A stretch of DNA of 64,000 nucleotides from Roseobacter sinensis. Lineage in GTDB: Bacteria > Pseudomonadota > Alphaproteobacteria > Rhodobacterales > Rhodobacteraceae. The stretch is from positions 173,621 to 237,620 of the forward strand of contig NZ_JALIEB010000006.1 in assembly GCF_025755255.1 (NCBI RefSeq). The letters run 5' to 3'. Positions 34,513 to 43,661 of this stretch are shown here, one piece after another. Positions within the stretch are counted from its first letter, which is position 1. Every line of letters begins with the position of its first letter. Below the pieces are notes generated by a model. It did no database searches. It was not told the origin of the DNA and was given only the letters and a program-made list of their open reading frames with translations. The position numbers and the translations under genes are program-made.

Positions 34513-36488
34513 GGTTTTTGCAGGATCGGCGCAACCACATCGATCATGTCGTCTTCCGAATACCCAGTGTAGCCCGACATGTATATGATCGGTATCTCAG
34601 GCAGGAGCTCCCGGACTTTCTTCGCCAGAACGAAGCCACCGATGTCTCCGGGCATCACGATGTCAGTCAACACCAGATCAAACGTTTCTCCCCGTTCGAT
34701 CATGGCCAAGGCATTGCTGCCGGATTGTGCCGTCTCAATGGAATAGCCCAAGGATGTGATCAAATCCTCCATCATCATACGCAGGCTGAACTCGTCTTCG
34801 ACCACCAAGATGCGTTCACCGCTCCCATGGGTCTCGGGCAATCGTTCGACCGGCTCTTCTCTTTGGCCCTGCGACGTGCCGCGCGGTACCAGCAGTCGAA
34901 CCGTCGTGCCCTGGTCAGGTTCAGAATAGATCCTCAACTCGCCATTGGCCTGCTGGACAAATCCATAGACCATCGACAGACCCAAGCCGGTGCCTGAATT
35001 CGTATCCTTGGTGGTGAAGAACGGGTCGATGGCTCGGCGCTTCACTTCATCTGGCATGCCCGGGCCATTGTCGGTGACCGCAAACTCGATGTAGCGGTAG
35101 GCAGCGTTGTCCTTGCGTTCACGATCCTGGGAGTGCTCTTCGTACAGTCCTTTTGCAATGTATGTGCCGGGATGTTCGCGGCGTAGGGTGACGTCGGCGT
35201 CGATCTCGTCGATGCCCCGCGCCCGTATTGTGATACGATTTCCCCTTGCGCTCCTCTGAATGGCGTCACGCGCGTTGAGCAACAGGTTGAGCAATGCGTT
35301 GGAGAGCTGTGCGGTGTCGCAATACACCCAAAGATCCGCATCGGAGACTTGAAAGTCCAGTGCGACATTGCGCTCGATAAGAGGGTTTGCCAGCCTCCGA
35401 AAGTCGTCCATGATTTCGGAGACGGCTTGAGAAACCGCCTTGCCCGGCTGTTGTTTTGCAAAGGCGAGCAGCCTTTTTGTCAGGTCCGACCCACGGGAAA
35501 TGGAGGACAGCGCGGTATCGAGGTAATGCGTCCTGCGCATCTCGCTGCCGGCATCTTGTGCGAGTTGCAAAGCGTATTGGACGGTCGCCAGCAAATTGTT
35601 GAAATCATGTGCAATACCACCTGTTAGCTGCCCCAAGGCGTCAAGGCGGCTCGTTCTTTCGATTTGCTGGCGGTTCCGTTCCTGCTCTGAGACGTCATCG
35701 AGAATGATGACGCTCAGCAGGCTTTCGCCGGATATCTCGACAGGGGAGCTGGAGACACGCACGTACCGTGGGTCTTTGCTGTCGTTGCGCGTCAACAAGA
35801 AGACTTCTTCCTTTAACGTGGCCCCAGCCAAGATCCGCAAGATCGGGTTGTGGGAGTTTTCGAGGGGTTGCAACGACGCTGTTTCCAGAAAGCCGATTTC
35901 GTCCGGCCAGTCAAACGGGACGTCATCGCTGATACCCCCCAGAAAATGGCGACCTGCCGAATTGATCGACGTCACCTGACCGTGCGCACTCAGACCAATG
36001 ATCGCGCTGCGCGCAGTGTTCATAATCTGTGACAGGAATTCGCTGTTGTTCTTGGCGGCGCGCTCCTCCCTTTTGAGCGCAGTGATGTCATTGTGGGCGC
36101 CGAGCAGTCGGATGGCCTGACCGTCTTTGTCGCGCACGGCGATCCCGCGGCACCGGACCCAGGCCGTTTCGCCGTTCGCGCATTTGTATCGCACGACTTG
36201 GTCATAGGGATGATCCGGATCGGCCAAATGTGCCGCAAGATTCGTTTTGGCGAGCTCCAAGTCCTCTGGATAGATCAAATCCTGCCACTCGGAGGCTAGG
36301 TGATCTTTGTCGTCCGGATCAAAGCCGAAGAGCCGCCAAAACTCCGGACTCATGTATTCATGTTCGGGGTGGTCCAGATCCCAGTACCAGACACCATCCA
36401 AAGACGCTTCTCGGATGAACTTCCATATTGCTGGATCAGCCTGAATAAGCTGCTCGAGCTCGCTTTCAAGGTAGTGCAGTTCCGACAA
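34455..36488 (-). CDS. Hybrid sensor histidine kinase (PAS-PAS-HisKA-HATPase-REC)
   Basis: A 677-residue cytoplasmic kinase. A PAS/PAC domain (25-140, VWYWDLDHPEHEY to LLGAHNDIT) is followed by a second PAS-like domain (150-265). The HisKA box GGIAHDFNNLLATVQ puts the phospho-His at 294. The HATPase has NALLNLLLNARDAI (N box), VTDNGPGMP (G1) and GTGLGLSMVYG (G2). A C-terminal receiver begins ERILVVEDEFSLR, with the acceptor Asp in LVLTDIVMPG. There are no membrane segments, so the signal is sensed inside the cell. The enzyme resembles CckA-like or blue-light-type HWE-unrelated hybrid kinases; LOV-type cysteine was not seen. Confidence 0.92.
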   Translation of the reverse strand: MSELHYLESELEQLIQADPAIWKFIREASLDGVWYWDLDHPEHEYMSPEFWRLFGFDPDDKDHLASEWQDLIYPEDLELAKTNLAAHLADPDHPYDQVVRYKCANGETAWVRCRGIAVRDKDGQAIRLLGAHNDITALKREERAAKNNSEFLSQIMNTARSAIIGLSAHGQVTSINSAGRHFLGGISDDVPFDWPDEIGFLETASLQPLENSHNPILRILAGATLKEEVFLLTRNDSKDPRYVRVSSSPVEISGESLLSVIILDDVSEQERNRQQIERTSRLDALGQLTGGIAHDFNNLLATVQYALQLAQDAGSEMRRTHYLDTALSSISRGSDLTKRLLAFAKQQPGKAVSQAVSEIMDDFRRLANPLIERNVALDFQVSDADLWVYCDTAQLSNALLNLLLNARDAIQRSARGNRITIRARGIDEIDADVTLRREHPGTYIAKGLYEEHSQDRERKDNAAYRYIEFAVTDNGPGMPDEVKRRAIDPFFTTKDTNSGTGLGLSMVYGFVQQANGELRIYSEPDQGTTVRLLVPRGTSQGQREEPVERLPETHGSGERILVVEDEFSLRMMMEDLITSLGYSIETAQSGSNALAMIERGETFDLVLTDIVMPGDIGGFVLAKKVRELLPEIPIIYMSGYTGYSEDDMIDVVAPILQKPCPPAELAKTISDALRAQK

Positions 36489-37230
36489 TGTAGGACTCGA
36501 TCAATGGCTTGCAGAGAAGGCGTTTATTCCATCTGAAGTTGACTAAAGCAATTTGTTTGTCGGGTCGTGAAACGAGCGTTCGTGACACGTTTGAAAACGG
36601 GGCCGTATCTTTGGGTCGGCCGACTTGATGTATGATTCCAGCATCCCACAGTGCCGATATCCACCAGGCGCTGAAAGTTTGCACTTTGACCGCCGCAGAC
36701 CCGGCGCGACAGCACAACAAGCGGTACGGTTTCCGAACTCACGACCGAGGCAGCGGGTCAGACGAGGCCCAGGCGCAAAGCAGCCGTCGATCATGATCGC
36801 GCGCGTGCCTTGCCTTGGCGGATCGATGCCTCTCGATCAGCTGTCCCGCGCCGTCAATCGGAGCCAGAGACGAGAAGACCGCTGAAGATGTGTCGCTGCA
36901 GGGATGCGTTGTGCGGGCTATAGGGGCAGAGCCTCATGGCGACAGATTTCGATCATGAGATTGCCGGATGCAATTTCGCATCGCTGCCTCAATCGCTGCA
37001 CGTTGCTTCGCATACTTACAATGACGGCCGAAGGACACGTTTGTCTGGGAGAGGGAAGGGCCGTTCGCGCCCCCGACTTGAAGAACATTGCGACATTAAA
37101 TCCATAGGTATCCACGCGGTTTCGGACAAATCTCGACGCATTCAGGACAAAATACGCGGCCGCGCTTTCCCCCGCGCCCCCCGGGGTGCTGAAACGAGCC
37201 AGAGTTATATTTTAGAGAATTGGGGACATT
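36489..37230. other. Long intergenic region
   Basis: About 740 bases between divergent genes with no supported gene. It carries a direct repeat, CGTGAAACG (36566-36574) and CGTGACACG (36581-36589), spaced 15 bases start to start, near the kinase promoter. Short open frames on both strands are not protein-like. The last 40 bases before 37231 include a GGGGA ribosome-binding site for the next gene. Confidence 0.45.
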
Positions 37231-37860
37231 ATGAAACTCTTAAAAATCGCGTTGGTCTGCGCCGTTGCCGCCCTCACACTGCCCGCCCAAGCCGCCACGG
37301 TCACGCTCGATCTCCGACGCGACTCCGTTGCGGATTTCGGGGACCGCTACGTCAACAGCGGCGACAGCGTCAGCGCCGGGGGTTTTGTGCTGACCTTCCG
37401 GAACGTCGTAATCGACTCGACGAGCACCGGCTCGGTGAGCCGCTCCGGAATGCACTTCAGCAGCTACTACTCCAACACAATCATAACGCTCGATCTGGTC
37501 TTCAACATCGACACCGTCATCGAGACCTACAGCATGGGGTATGTCGAGAATACAGGAAACGAGACGTTCCAGATCAGCGGGGTCAATGGCACCTCGGGCG
37601 CCAACAGCTTCGGTTCACGCGGGACATCCCAGTTCGACATGGGCACGATCCCGGTCTTTCTGGCCGGTGAAACCTACAGTCTGACGCACACCGTCAGCGG
37701 GTTCCGCCAATTCGCCCTGCTCAGCGGTCTGGAACTCTCCAGCCCGCCGCCCGCAGTGATACCGCTGCCCGCCTCCCTGCCGCTCCTGCTGGCGGGATTT
37801 GGCGCCGTGGCGTTCCTGCGGCGCCGGAAGCGTGTCGCCAAACACAACAGCCAATGTTGA
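37231..37860 (+). CDS. VPLPA-CTERM sorting domain protein
   Basis: A 209-residue exported protein. Signal peptide MKLLKIALVCAVAALTLPAQ with cleavage after AQA. The mature domain is Ser/Thr-rich beta structure with no recognised family. The C-terminus has the PEP-CTERM-like tripartite sorting signal: AVIPLPASLP, a hydrophobic helix (LLLAGFGAVAFL), and a basic tail RRRKRVA. In Rhodobacteraceae such VPLPA-tagged proteins are anchored or released by an exosortase, which is not in this window. A GGGGA site precedes the ATG. Convergent with the SulP gene. Confidence 0.88.
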   Translation: MKLLKIALVCAVAALTLPAQAATVTLDLRRDSVADFGDRYVNSGDSVSAGGFVLTFRNVVIDSTSTGSVSRSGMHFSSYYSNTIITLDLVFNIDTVIETYSMGYVENTGNETFQISGVNGTSGANSFGSRGTSQFDMGTIPVFLAGETYSLTHTVSGFRQFALLSGLELSSPPPAVIPLPASLPLLLAGFGAVAFLRRRKRVAKHNSQC

Positions 37861-38062
37861 CCCAACAGAAGAGGGCAGCGCGGACTGAAACGCTTGATCG
37901 CCACGCTGATCTGCACCCCTTCCGCCATAGGCCCGGCGCCACGCGGCGTCCTCGATATGCAGACTGCGCGCATCCCGGGCACATATCTTCTATCGGCCTG
38001 GTCATCGTGGGATGCTCTGCGATCCCGCAAGAAACTTGCGCGGGTCTGCTGTAGGGGTGATC

Positions 38063-40369
38063 TCACTCGGTTAGGGACCGCACCAGCAGGTTTGACTGAT
38101 CGAGGCGCTCGGCCATCGTTCTCAGGAAGTATTCGTGGAGCTTCGCTGCGAGCGCAGGTTGTGACCGGGTCATCCGCTCAATATCGTCCTGACTGAGCCG
38201 CCAAACCGTGGCAGTCGTTTCGGCGATCACAGAGGCCGTTCGCACACGCTGCAGAAAGAAGGACATCTCGCCGACCACCGTGCCCGGTCGCAGGGTCCGC
38301 AAGTGAACGGGTGGGTTGGTGGCGCTCTCAAGCTGCACCTTCACGGTGCCGCTCTCGATGAAATAGATATCGGTACCCGGGTCGCCTTGTCTGATCAGAG
38401 CGTCCTGAGCCTGTAGCGTGATCTCGCTGAGATAGGGTTTCAAACGGTCAAAGGCATCAGCATCCTGCAGACCGAATGCAAGTTGACCGGCAATGCGATA
38501 CATGGGCGATGTGCTCGGGCGGTGGCCCCACGCGCTCAAGAGGCGATCTTCACACCATGCGACCGCCGTGTCCACGTCATCGAAGTAGAGTATCGGCGGC
38601 CCCTGCGTGGCGTTTGGGGAGAGTTTGTTCAACCGTTTCGAAATGGCAGGTCTTAGCGCGCTGAGGATCAGCTGGCCCTCATACTCCTGGACAAGTCTAC
38701 AGATCTTGATCAGCCCCTGGAGGGCCGATGAGTCAAAGCCGGTGACGTCCTTGCAATCCAGGACAAGAAATCGGCTCCCCGCGACACTGCTCGCCGCGAA
38801 ACAGCCGCGAGCCTGTCGACACACTTGGTGAACGCTGCCAAAAAAGATGAAGCCTTGGAGACGCAGAAGGTGGATCTGACTGCCATTTCTGCGCAGGTAG
38901 GCATGATCGTCGGGGTTTTGTTCGACACGGCCGTGATAGGTTTCACCGGTCACGCTGTACTTCACAACGCGCACGCGCGCGTATTCCAGAGAGAAGAGCG
39001 CCGCCGTAGCGACGACGCCAAACACGATCCCCTCCAGCAACCCGCTCGTGATCATCAAGAAAACGATGATCACAATGATCAGATATTCACTCAAGGACAC
39101 TTTGGCAAAAATCGCGATCAGCCACTGATAGAGGAGGCCGCCACCGATCCAGAGCAGCAGGCCCCCAAAGAGCGGGATCGGGATGACACTCAGCAAGGTT
39201 GCGCCGAACATCAAGATGACACCGCAAACGCCCGCGACCAGAACACCCGTGATGCGATAGGCGGCACCCATGTGATGTGCCAACAGGGTGAGCCCCAAGC
39301 CTTGAAATCCGGCGGCACCCCCGCCGGCACCCGCCAGCAGGTTCGCAAGGCCGGCGGCCTGTAGCTCTCGGTCGAGATCAATGTCGCGGCGCACCGACAG
39401 TTCAATCCCGCTGGAGGCGAACAGCAGAGCGGCTGTGCTGATCGCCAGCAATACGCAGATCTTCGGCAGCTCGGGCCAGATCATCGACCAGTCTGCTTGG
39501 GCCAGCGGGTTGCCCTCGAATGGAAGGTGGATGTTACCAGTCTGTGGCGGAGCGAAGAGCCATCCGTGGTGCTGCAATTCGGGCACGGTCAGCTCGAACC
39601 ACCAAACGCCGGTATGAAACAGAATGAGGCATGCGGCGATCGCCGCGGGTAGGACGAACGGGTTCCCGCTGCGGCGGGTCGCCACGTCCACAAAAAGCGC
39701 AAACAGAACAGCTGGGACCCATTTGACCATGGCGTCGGCCTCCAGCAGCTTCGGCAGATCCGGCAAGGTGAGAGGGCCGGACAGGGTGACAGCCAGGGCA
39801 CCCGCAACGATGAGCCATCCCATCCCCGCAAGGAACCCGGCCAAGACCGGGTAGGGGATGAAACGGATCAGCCGCCCCAGCCGCAGTTTGCCCATTGCGA
39901 AGAGGGCCACGCCAGTGAGTGTGGTGGCCATCCCGATCATGACGATGACCGTGGCGATAATCTCCGCTTCGCTGTGTGTGCCAGACATGCGGCCGTAGAT
40001 CGAGGCCGCAATGACGGCCAGTGTCACCACCGTGACCTCTTGAGTCACCGACACCATCCCTGGGTAAGAGCTGAAAAGCGCGATGGCCGCGCTCAGCACG
40101 ATCGTTCCGAACAGGCAGATGCCGATGGCCAGCGTGATATGCGTGCTCAGCACCGTGGAGAACAGCAGCGCCGCGGCCGAGATGGCGAACATCGCGGTCA
40201 GCACGCCGCAGATCAGCCCGGCCGAGAGGATGGCCGGCAGGTTTCTCAGCCAATGCGTTTGGGCCTCTGGGGTGGGGAACTCCTGGTCTGCGGGCGCGTG
40301 TGTCGCGTCAGCGGTGCGTTGGCCGCCTGGTTCTGGCCCGAAAGCCTCTGCTTGAGCATAGTCATCCAT
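38063..40369 (-). CDS. SulP family anion transporter with STAS and cyclic-nucleotide-binding domains
   Basis: A 768-residue membrane protein. Residues 40-480 are the SulP transport core with 12-14 hydrophobic segments; the family stretch LRLGRLIRFIPYPVLAGFLA and SSGIELSVRRDIDLDRELQA are visible. Residues 500-615 are a STAS domain (FLVLDCKDVTGFDSSALQGL). Residues 640-760 form a Crp-type cyclic-nucleotide domain with the cassette VVGEMSFFLQRVRTASVIAE. The substrate could be sulfate, bicarbonate or another anion. It is 51 bases downstream of a VPLPA-CTERM gene and may be in its operon. Confidence 0.9.
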   Translation of the reverse strand: MDDYAQAEAFGPEPGGQRTADATHAPADQEFPTPEAQTHWLRNLPAILSAGLICGVLTAMFAISAAALLFSTVLSTHITLAIGICLFGTIVLSAAIALFSSYPGMVSVTQEVTVVTLAVIAASIYGRMSGTHSEAEIIATVIVMIGMATTLTGVALFAMGKLRLGRLIRFIPYPVLAGFLAGMGWLIVAGALAVTLSGPLTLPDLPKLLEADAMVKWVPAVLFALFVDVATRRSGNPFVLPAAIAACLILFHTGVWWFELTVPELQHHGWLFAPPQTGNIHLPFEGNPLAQADWSMIWPELPKICVLLAISTAALLFASSGIELSVRRDIDLDRELQAAGLANLLAGAGGGAAGFQGLGLTLLAHHMGAAYRITGVLVAGVCGVILMFGATLLSVIPIPLFGGLLLWIGGGLLYQWLIAIFAKVSLSEYLIIVIIVFLMITSGLLEGIVFGVVATAALFSLEYARVRVVKYSVTGETYHGRVEQNPDDHAYLRRNGSQIHLLRLQGFIFFGSVHQVCRQARGCFAASSVAGSRFLVLDCKDVTGFDSSALQGLIKICRLVQEYEGQLILSALRPAISKRLNKLSPNATQGPPILYFDDVDTAVAWCEDRLLSAWGHRPSTSPMYRIAGQLAFGLQDADAFDRLKPYLSEITLQAQDALIRQGDPGTDIYFIESGTVKVQLESATNPPVHLRTLRPGTVVGEMSFFLQRVRTASVIAETTATVWRLSQDDIERMTRSQPALAAKLHEYFLRTMAERLDQSNLLVRSLTE

Positions 40370-40420
40370 GAGGTGTGATGCGGCATCACCGATGCCGTCC
40401 TCCGGGGTGGGGGAACTCAG

Positions 40421-40987
40421 TCAACCAGCCGCCGCTGTTCTGCGGCGCGCTCGCACGGCTCCGAGCCCGGCGAGGCCGGCAATCAACAGAAAGCCTCCTG
40501 CAGGCAGAGGAATCGCAGAGACGGGTGGATTATCACCTGAGACGGGGCTGAACTCGATCCGCACGCTGAGAATACCGATGGGCCCGACGCCCAGCCAAAA
40601 CGACTCCCAGATGCCTCCTGTATTGCTGTTTGGCGGGTCAAATGCGAAAGCGAGTTCGTTGAACCCCGTGCCGACACCGCCAAATGTCGCAAAAATGATC
40701 TCACCGTTGGCTACGGTGAAGCTATTGGCATCATAGACGCTGGTGCCGTCGGCGATGTACTCTCCCAGCCCCAAATCCGGTGCGCCAATTGAGGACGCAA
40801 ACAGGTTGGATTCAATTGTGACCCGGGTGGCCTCGCTTGTCGCGTTGTCAATCAAACCTTCGACGCGACCGGTGACGGCTTTGTCCCCGGAAGCGAACGA
40901 AAAGGTAAAGTCGAGCGTCGCCGCAAGGCCCGACGTTGCGGTGAAGACGGCCAGCGCGGCTGCGAGGGTCACGTTCTTGATTGTCAT
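40421..40987 (-). CDS. VPLPA-CTERM sorting domain protein
   Basis: A 188-residue exported protein. Signal peptide (AALAVFTATSGLA, cleavage near residue 22), a beta-rich unrecognised middle (LDFTFSFASGDKAVTGRVEG and onward), then the sorting tag AIPLPAGGF, hydrophobic LLIAGLAGLGAV, and RARRR. The middle resembles the calcium- or sugar-binding domains often found in PEP-CTERM proteins, but no family is recognised. It is 29 bases downstream of a second VPLPA gene with near-identical leader and tag and a different middle. Probably an operon with that gene and the SulP gene. Confidence 0.85.
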   Translation of the reverse strand: MTIKNVTLAAALAVFTATSGLAATLDFTFSFASGDKAVTGRVEGLIDNATSEATRVTIESNLFASSIGAPDLGLGEYIADGTSVYDANSFTVANGEIIFATFGGVGTGFNELAFAFDPPNSNTGGIWESFWLGVGPIGILSVRIEFSPVSGDNPPVSAIPLPAGGFLLIAGLAGLGAVRARRRTAAAG

Positions 40988-41016
40988 GTCTCTATTCCTT
41001 CGGAGAACTGCATGGA

Positions 41017-41616
41017 TCAGCTTGCCGTTGCGGCTTTGCGCCGGGCGCGCAGCGTGCCCAGCCCGGCGAGACCGGTGAGCAGCAGCACCGCTCCGGCGGG
41101 CAGCGGAACCGCGGCTACCGGCGATGGGGTGAAACGGGCCAGAGTCCTCGACAAATCGGTTGAGAAATCCTGCGTTGAAGTGACTATCATGGGCGTCGTA
41201 AAATCGGAAAAAAAGCTGTTAAAGGCGTGTGCGGCATAAACCGCCCGTTTGCTAGGAGTGAGACCATATGGGATCACAGCGAACCCATCTGCCTCAAGAC
41301 CAGCGGTCAAAGTGGGGTCGCTGTCAAAATTTCCAAAAGGCCCATCGACAAACACGACATCGAGAAGACTCCGGGCGGCGGCCTGTGCCTGTGCGGATGT
41401 CGAGAACACAAAATTCGCGACACTATCACAGCCGTTGAAGACCGACACGCAGCTTCCGTCGATAAACTCGACATCATAGAGCTTGCCCGCCACGGGTACA
41501 TTGGAGGCACCATGCAACTGCCCTCCGATGACCTTCAATTTGACGGTGGCCGCAAGACCGGACGTTGCGGTTAGAGTGGCGAGGGCGGCAGCCAGTGCCA
41601 GTATCTTCATCTTCAT
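41017..41616 (-). CDS. VPLPA-CTERM sorting domain protein
   Basis: A 199-residue exported protein. Leader MKMKILALAAALATLTATSG (cleavage after LAA), unrecognised middle with two Cys in a GSCVSVFNGCDSVANF motif that may form a disulfide, then AVPLPAGAV, a hydrophobic helix LLLTGLAGLGTL, and RARRK. GGAG eight bases upstream supports the ATG at 41616. Its leader and tag are very like those of the next gene, so the two probably arose by duplication with replacement of the middle. Divergent from the membrane AraC gene, 287 bases away. Confidence 0.85.
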   Translation of the reverse strand: MKMKILALAAALATLTATSGLAATVKLKVIGGQLHGASNVPVAGKLYDVEFIDGSCVSVFNGCDSVANFVFSTSAQAQAAARSLLDVVFVDGPFGNFDSDPTLTAGLEADGFAVIPYGLTPSKRAVYAAHAFNSFFSDFTTPMIVTSTQDFSTDLSRTLARFTPSPVAAVPLPAGAVLLLTGLAGLGTLRARRKAATAS

Positions 41617-41903
41617 ATCTATGTCTCCGTGTAAATGGTTCTGCTCGACAGGCCCTGGGACGTTTCGCGCGCAGCAAGACACGGGAGCGCCGGCGGCACA
41701 CGGCCTGTGCCTGCCTCGGGAAGTTTCTCGCGAGAGTTGAAATGCACGTGGGTTACAGGCATCATCCAAGCCAGCTTTGGAGTGCGAAGAAAACGGGGCG
41801 CGGCCGATTTGACCGAAACGCGCTCACATTTGTCCCAAATCAGCGCAGCCGATGGCGGCGAATTCGCATAGAACCAACAAAGCACAACGTCGATTGAGGG
41901 CGT
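41617..41903. promoter_or_regulatory. Divergent promoter region of VPLPA genes and membrane AraC gene
   Basis: Holds two symmetric elements: GGCACA and TGTGCC around five bases (41695-41711) and a ten-base palindrome TCTCGCGAGA (41726-41735). Either could be a regulator site. AraC proteins more often bind direct repeats, so the assignment to the neighbouring regulator is uncertain. Confidence 0.4.
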
Positions 41904-43661
41904 ATGTTCAGGATATACGCTATCGTCTGGTCTCTGCTGGTGACGGCGCTCGGTGTCGTCCCGGCGGAGGCGGCAGACACCGCGGGCCCACAGCCCGCAT
42001 GTGTACACCCGGGTGATGCTCCGCCGGTGGCCCACACGCTGTCCGATGCGCCCGACGACCTTCTGCGCGCGCTGCGCGCTGAATACTTTCTGGACCACAC
42101 GGGTGGGATCGACCGGGATCGCATTGCAGACCAGAGCTTTCATCCGCGCAGCTGCGGCGGTGTGTTCACGGCGCCTGTGCCCTCCCAGGCTCTGTGGCTG
42201 CGGTTTGCCGTCGCCAACGCGCATACGGCGGAGCGTGAGTGGGTCATCAGTTTCATCGAGAAGATCTTTGACGAGGTGGTCCTGTTCGAAGATCGGGACG
42301 GAACGCTCGTCGAACTCTCGCGCGCGGGGCGCACGATCAGGCCCGAGGCGAAGGACAGCACGGCACTCCGGACCGGGTTTCCGATTGTGATGCAGCCCGA
42401 CGATGATCGGGTGTTCTATCTGCGCATCATAGGCACCTTCGAGCCGACCATCACTGCCGTGATCATGTCGGCAGAGCTCTTCTCAGATTGGACCACGGCG
42501 ACGCTGCTCATGACCGCGTTGTTTCTGGCCTATGTTGCCACATTTGCGCTCTTGAGTGTGATCGTGTTTCGCCAGGTCGACCGGCGCTTTTACCAGTACT
42601 ACACGCTCTATCTGGTCTGCCTGTTCATGTTCAGCTTCATCTACGATGGCTGGCTGAATCAACTCTTCGAGGTGACGCTGCCGGCGACAACGCTCACCCC
42701 CGTGACGGAAGGCTTCGCCGGGTTGGGTATGCTGGCAAATGTGCAGTACTGCCGGATTCTGTTGAACGTCGACGCAGACGCGCAGCCGTGGCGACGGCTT
42801 TTCCAGTTTCTGTCGGTGGTGATCATCGCGGTGACGGGGTTGGCGGTGCTCGACCCTTGGCACTTGGCGATGCCGCTGCACCTGATCTACTTTGTCAGCC
42901 CGCTGATCCTTCTGGTCGTGGCGATCCGGAAAATCCGGGCGAGGCTTCCCCAGGCCTGGCCCGTCGCAGCCTCCCTTCTGACCTTCAGCGGCGGGCTCTT
43001 CGTCGCGGTCTATTCCTTCCTGGTGCCGGTCAGCATCACCGAGGCGAGTTCCGCCCTGGATGTCGTGCTGGCCCGGCCGCTGTCGCTGGGCTACATCGCA
43101 GCGATCGTGGGCGAGACGCTGTTCATGATGCTGGCGATCTCGACTATGGTGCGCGCAGCGCAGGTTGAGCGGCGGTCCGCTGTGGTGGAACTTGCCGCAC
43201 TGGGTCAGCGGGTAAAAGACATCGAGCAACTGCAAGGTAACGCCGAGAAAACCACTCGGGCCCGGCTGGAGGCCCTTGAAGCTGTCCTGGCGGATAATCC
43301 CCAGAGCAAGCAGCACCTGCCGATCCGGCATCAATTCCTCGACCGCGCGACAGAGGGCGTGCTGGACAACATAGGCGATCAGAGCTTTGGAGTCGAAAAG
43401 CTCGCCGCCGCGCTGGCTGTGAGCCAGAAAACACTGGGTCGCCGACTGAAACAGGCCAATGGCCAATCGCCGGCGTCCTTCATCAGATCAGTGCGTCTCA
43501 ACTACGCGCGTAACCTCATCCTGCTGGATCAATACAACACTGTCGCCGAGATCGCCCACGCTGCGGGGTTCTCAAGTGCCAGCAATTTCGCCAAGCTCTA
43601 CCGGCAGCAGTTCGGTGAAACTCCGAGCCAGTCAATCGGTACTTTGAGAAACGTTCAGTAG
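41904..43661 (+). CDS. Membrane-bound AraC-type regulator with 7TMR-DISM sensor
   Basis: A 585-residue protein. Signal sequence (1-23), then a periplasmic 7TMR-DISMED2-like sensing domain (about 30-190; LWLRFAVANAHTAEREWVIS is the typical strand), seven hydrophobic helices between about 195 and 410, a coiled-coil linker (415-455), and a C-terminal AraC DNA-binding domain: the first helix-turn-helix is FGVEKLAAALAVSQKTLGRR, and the second contains EIAHAAGFSSASNFAKLYRQ. It would bind DNA from the membrane in answer to an outside ligand. It lies divergent from the VPLPA-SulP gene group, its likely target. No partner kinase is needed. Confidence 0.88.
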   Translation: MFRIYAIVWSLLVTALGVVPAEAADTAGPQPACVHPGDAPPVAHTLSDAPDDLLRALRAEYFLDHTGGIDRDRIADQSFHPRSCGGVFTAPVPSQALWLRFAVANAHTAEREWVISFIEKIFDEVVLFEDRDGTLVELSRAGRTIRPEAKDSTALRTGFPIVMQPDDDRVFYLRIIGTFEPTITAVIMSAELFSDWTTATLLMTALFLAYVATFALLSVIVFRQVDRRFYQYYTLYLVCLFMFSFIYDGWLNQLFEVTLPATTLTPVTEGFAGLGMLANVQYCRILLNVDADAQPWRRLFQFLSVVIIAVTGLAVLDPWHLAMPLHLIYFVSPLILLVVAIRKIRARLPQAWPVAASLLTFSGGLFVAVYSFLVPVSITEASSALDVVLARPLSLGYIAAIVGETLFMMLAISTMVRAAQVERRSAVVELAALGQRVKDIEQLQGNAEKTTRARLEALEAVLADNPQSKQHLPIRHQFLDRATEGVLDNIGDQSFGVEKLAAALAVSQKTLGRRLKQANGQSPASFIRSVRLNYARNLILLDQYNTVAEIAHAAGFSSASNFAKLYRQQFGETPSQSIGTLRNVQ

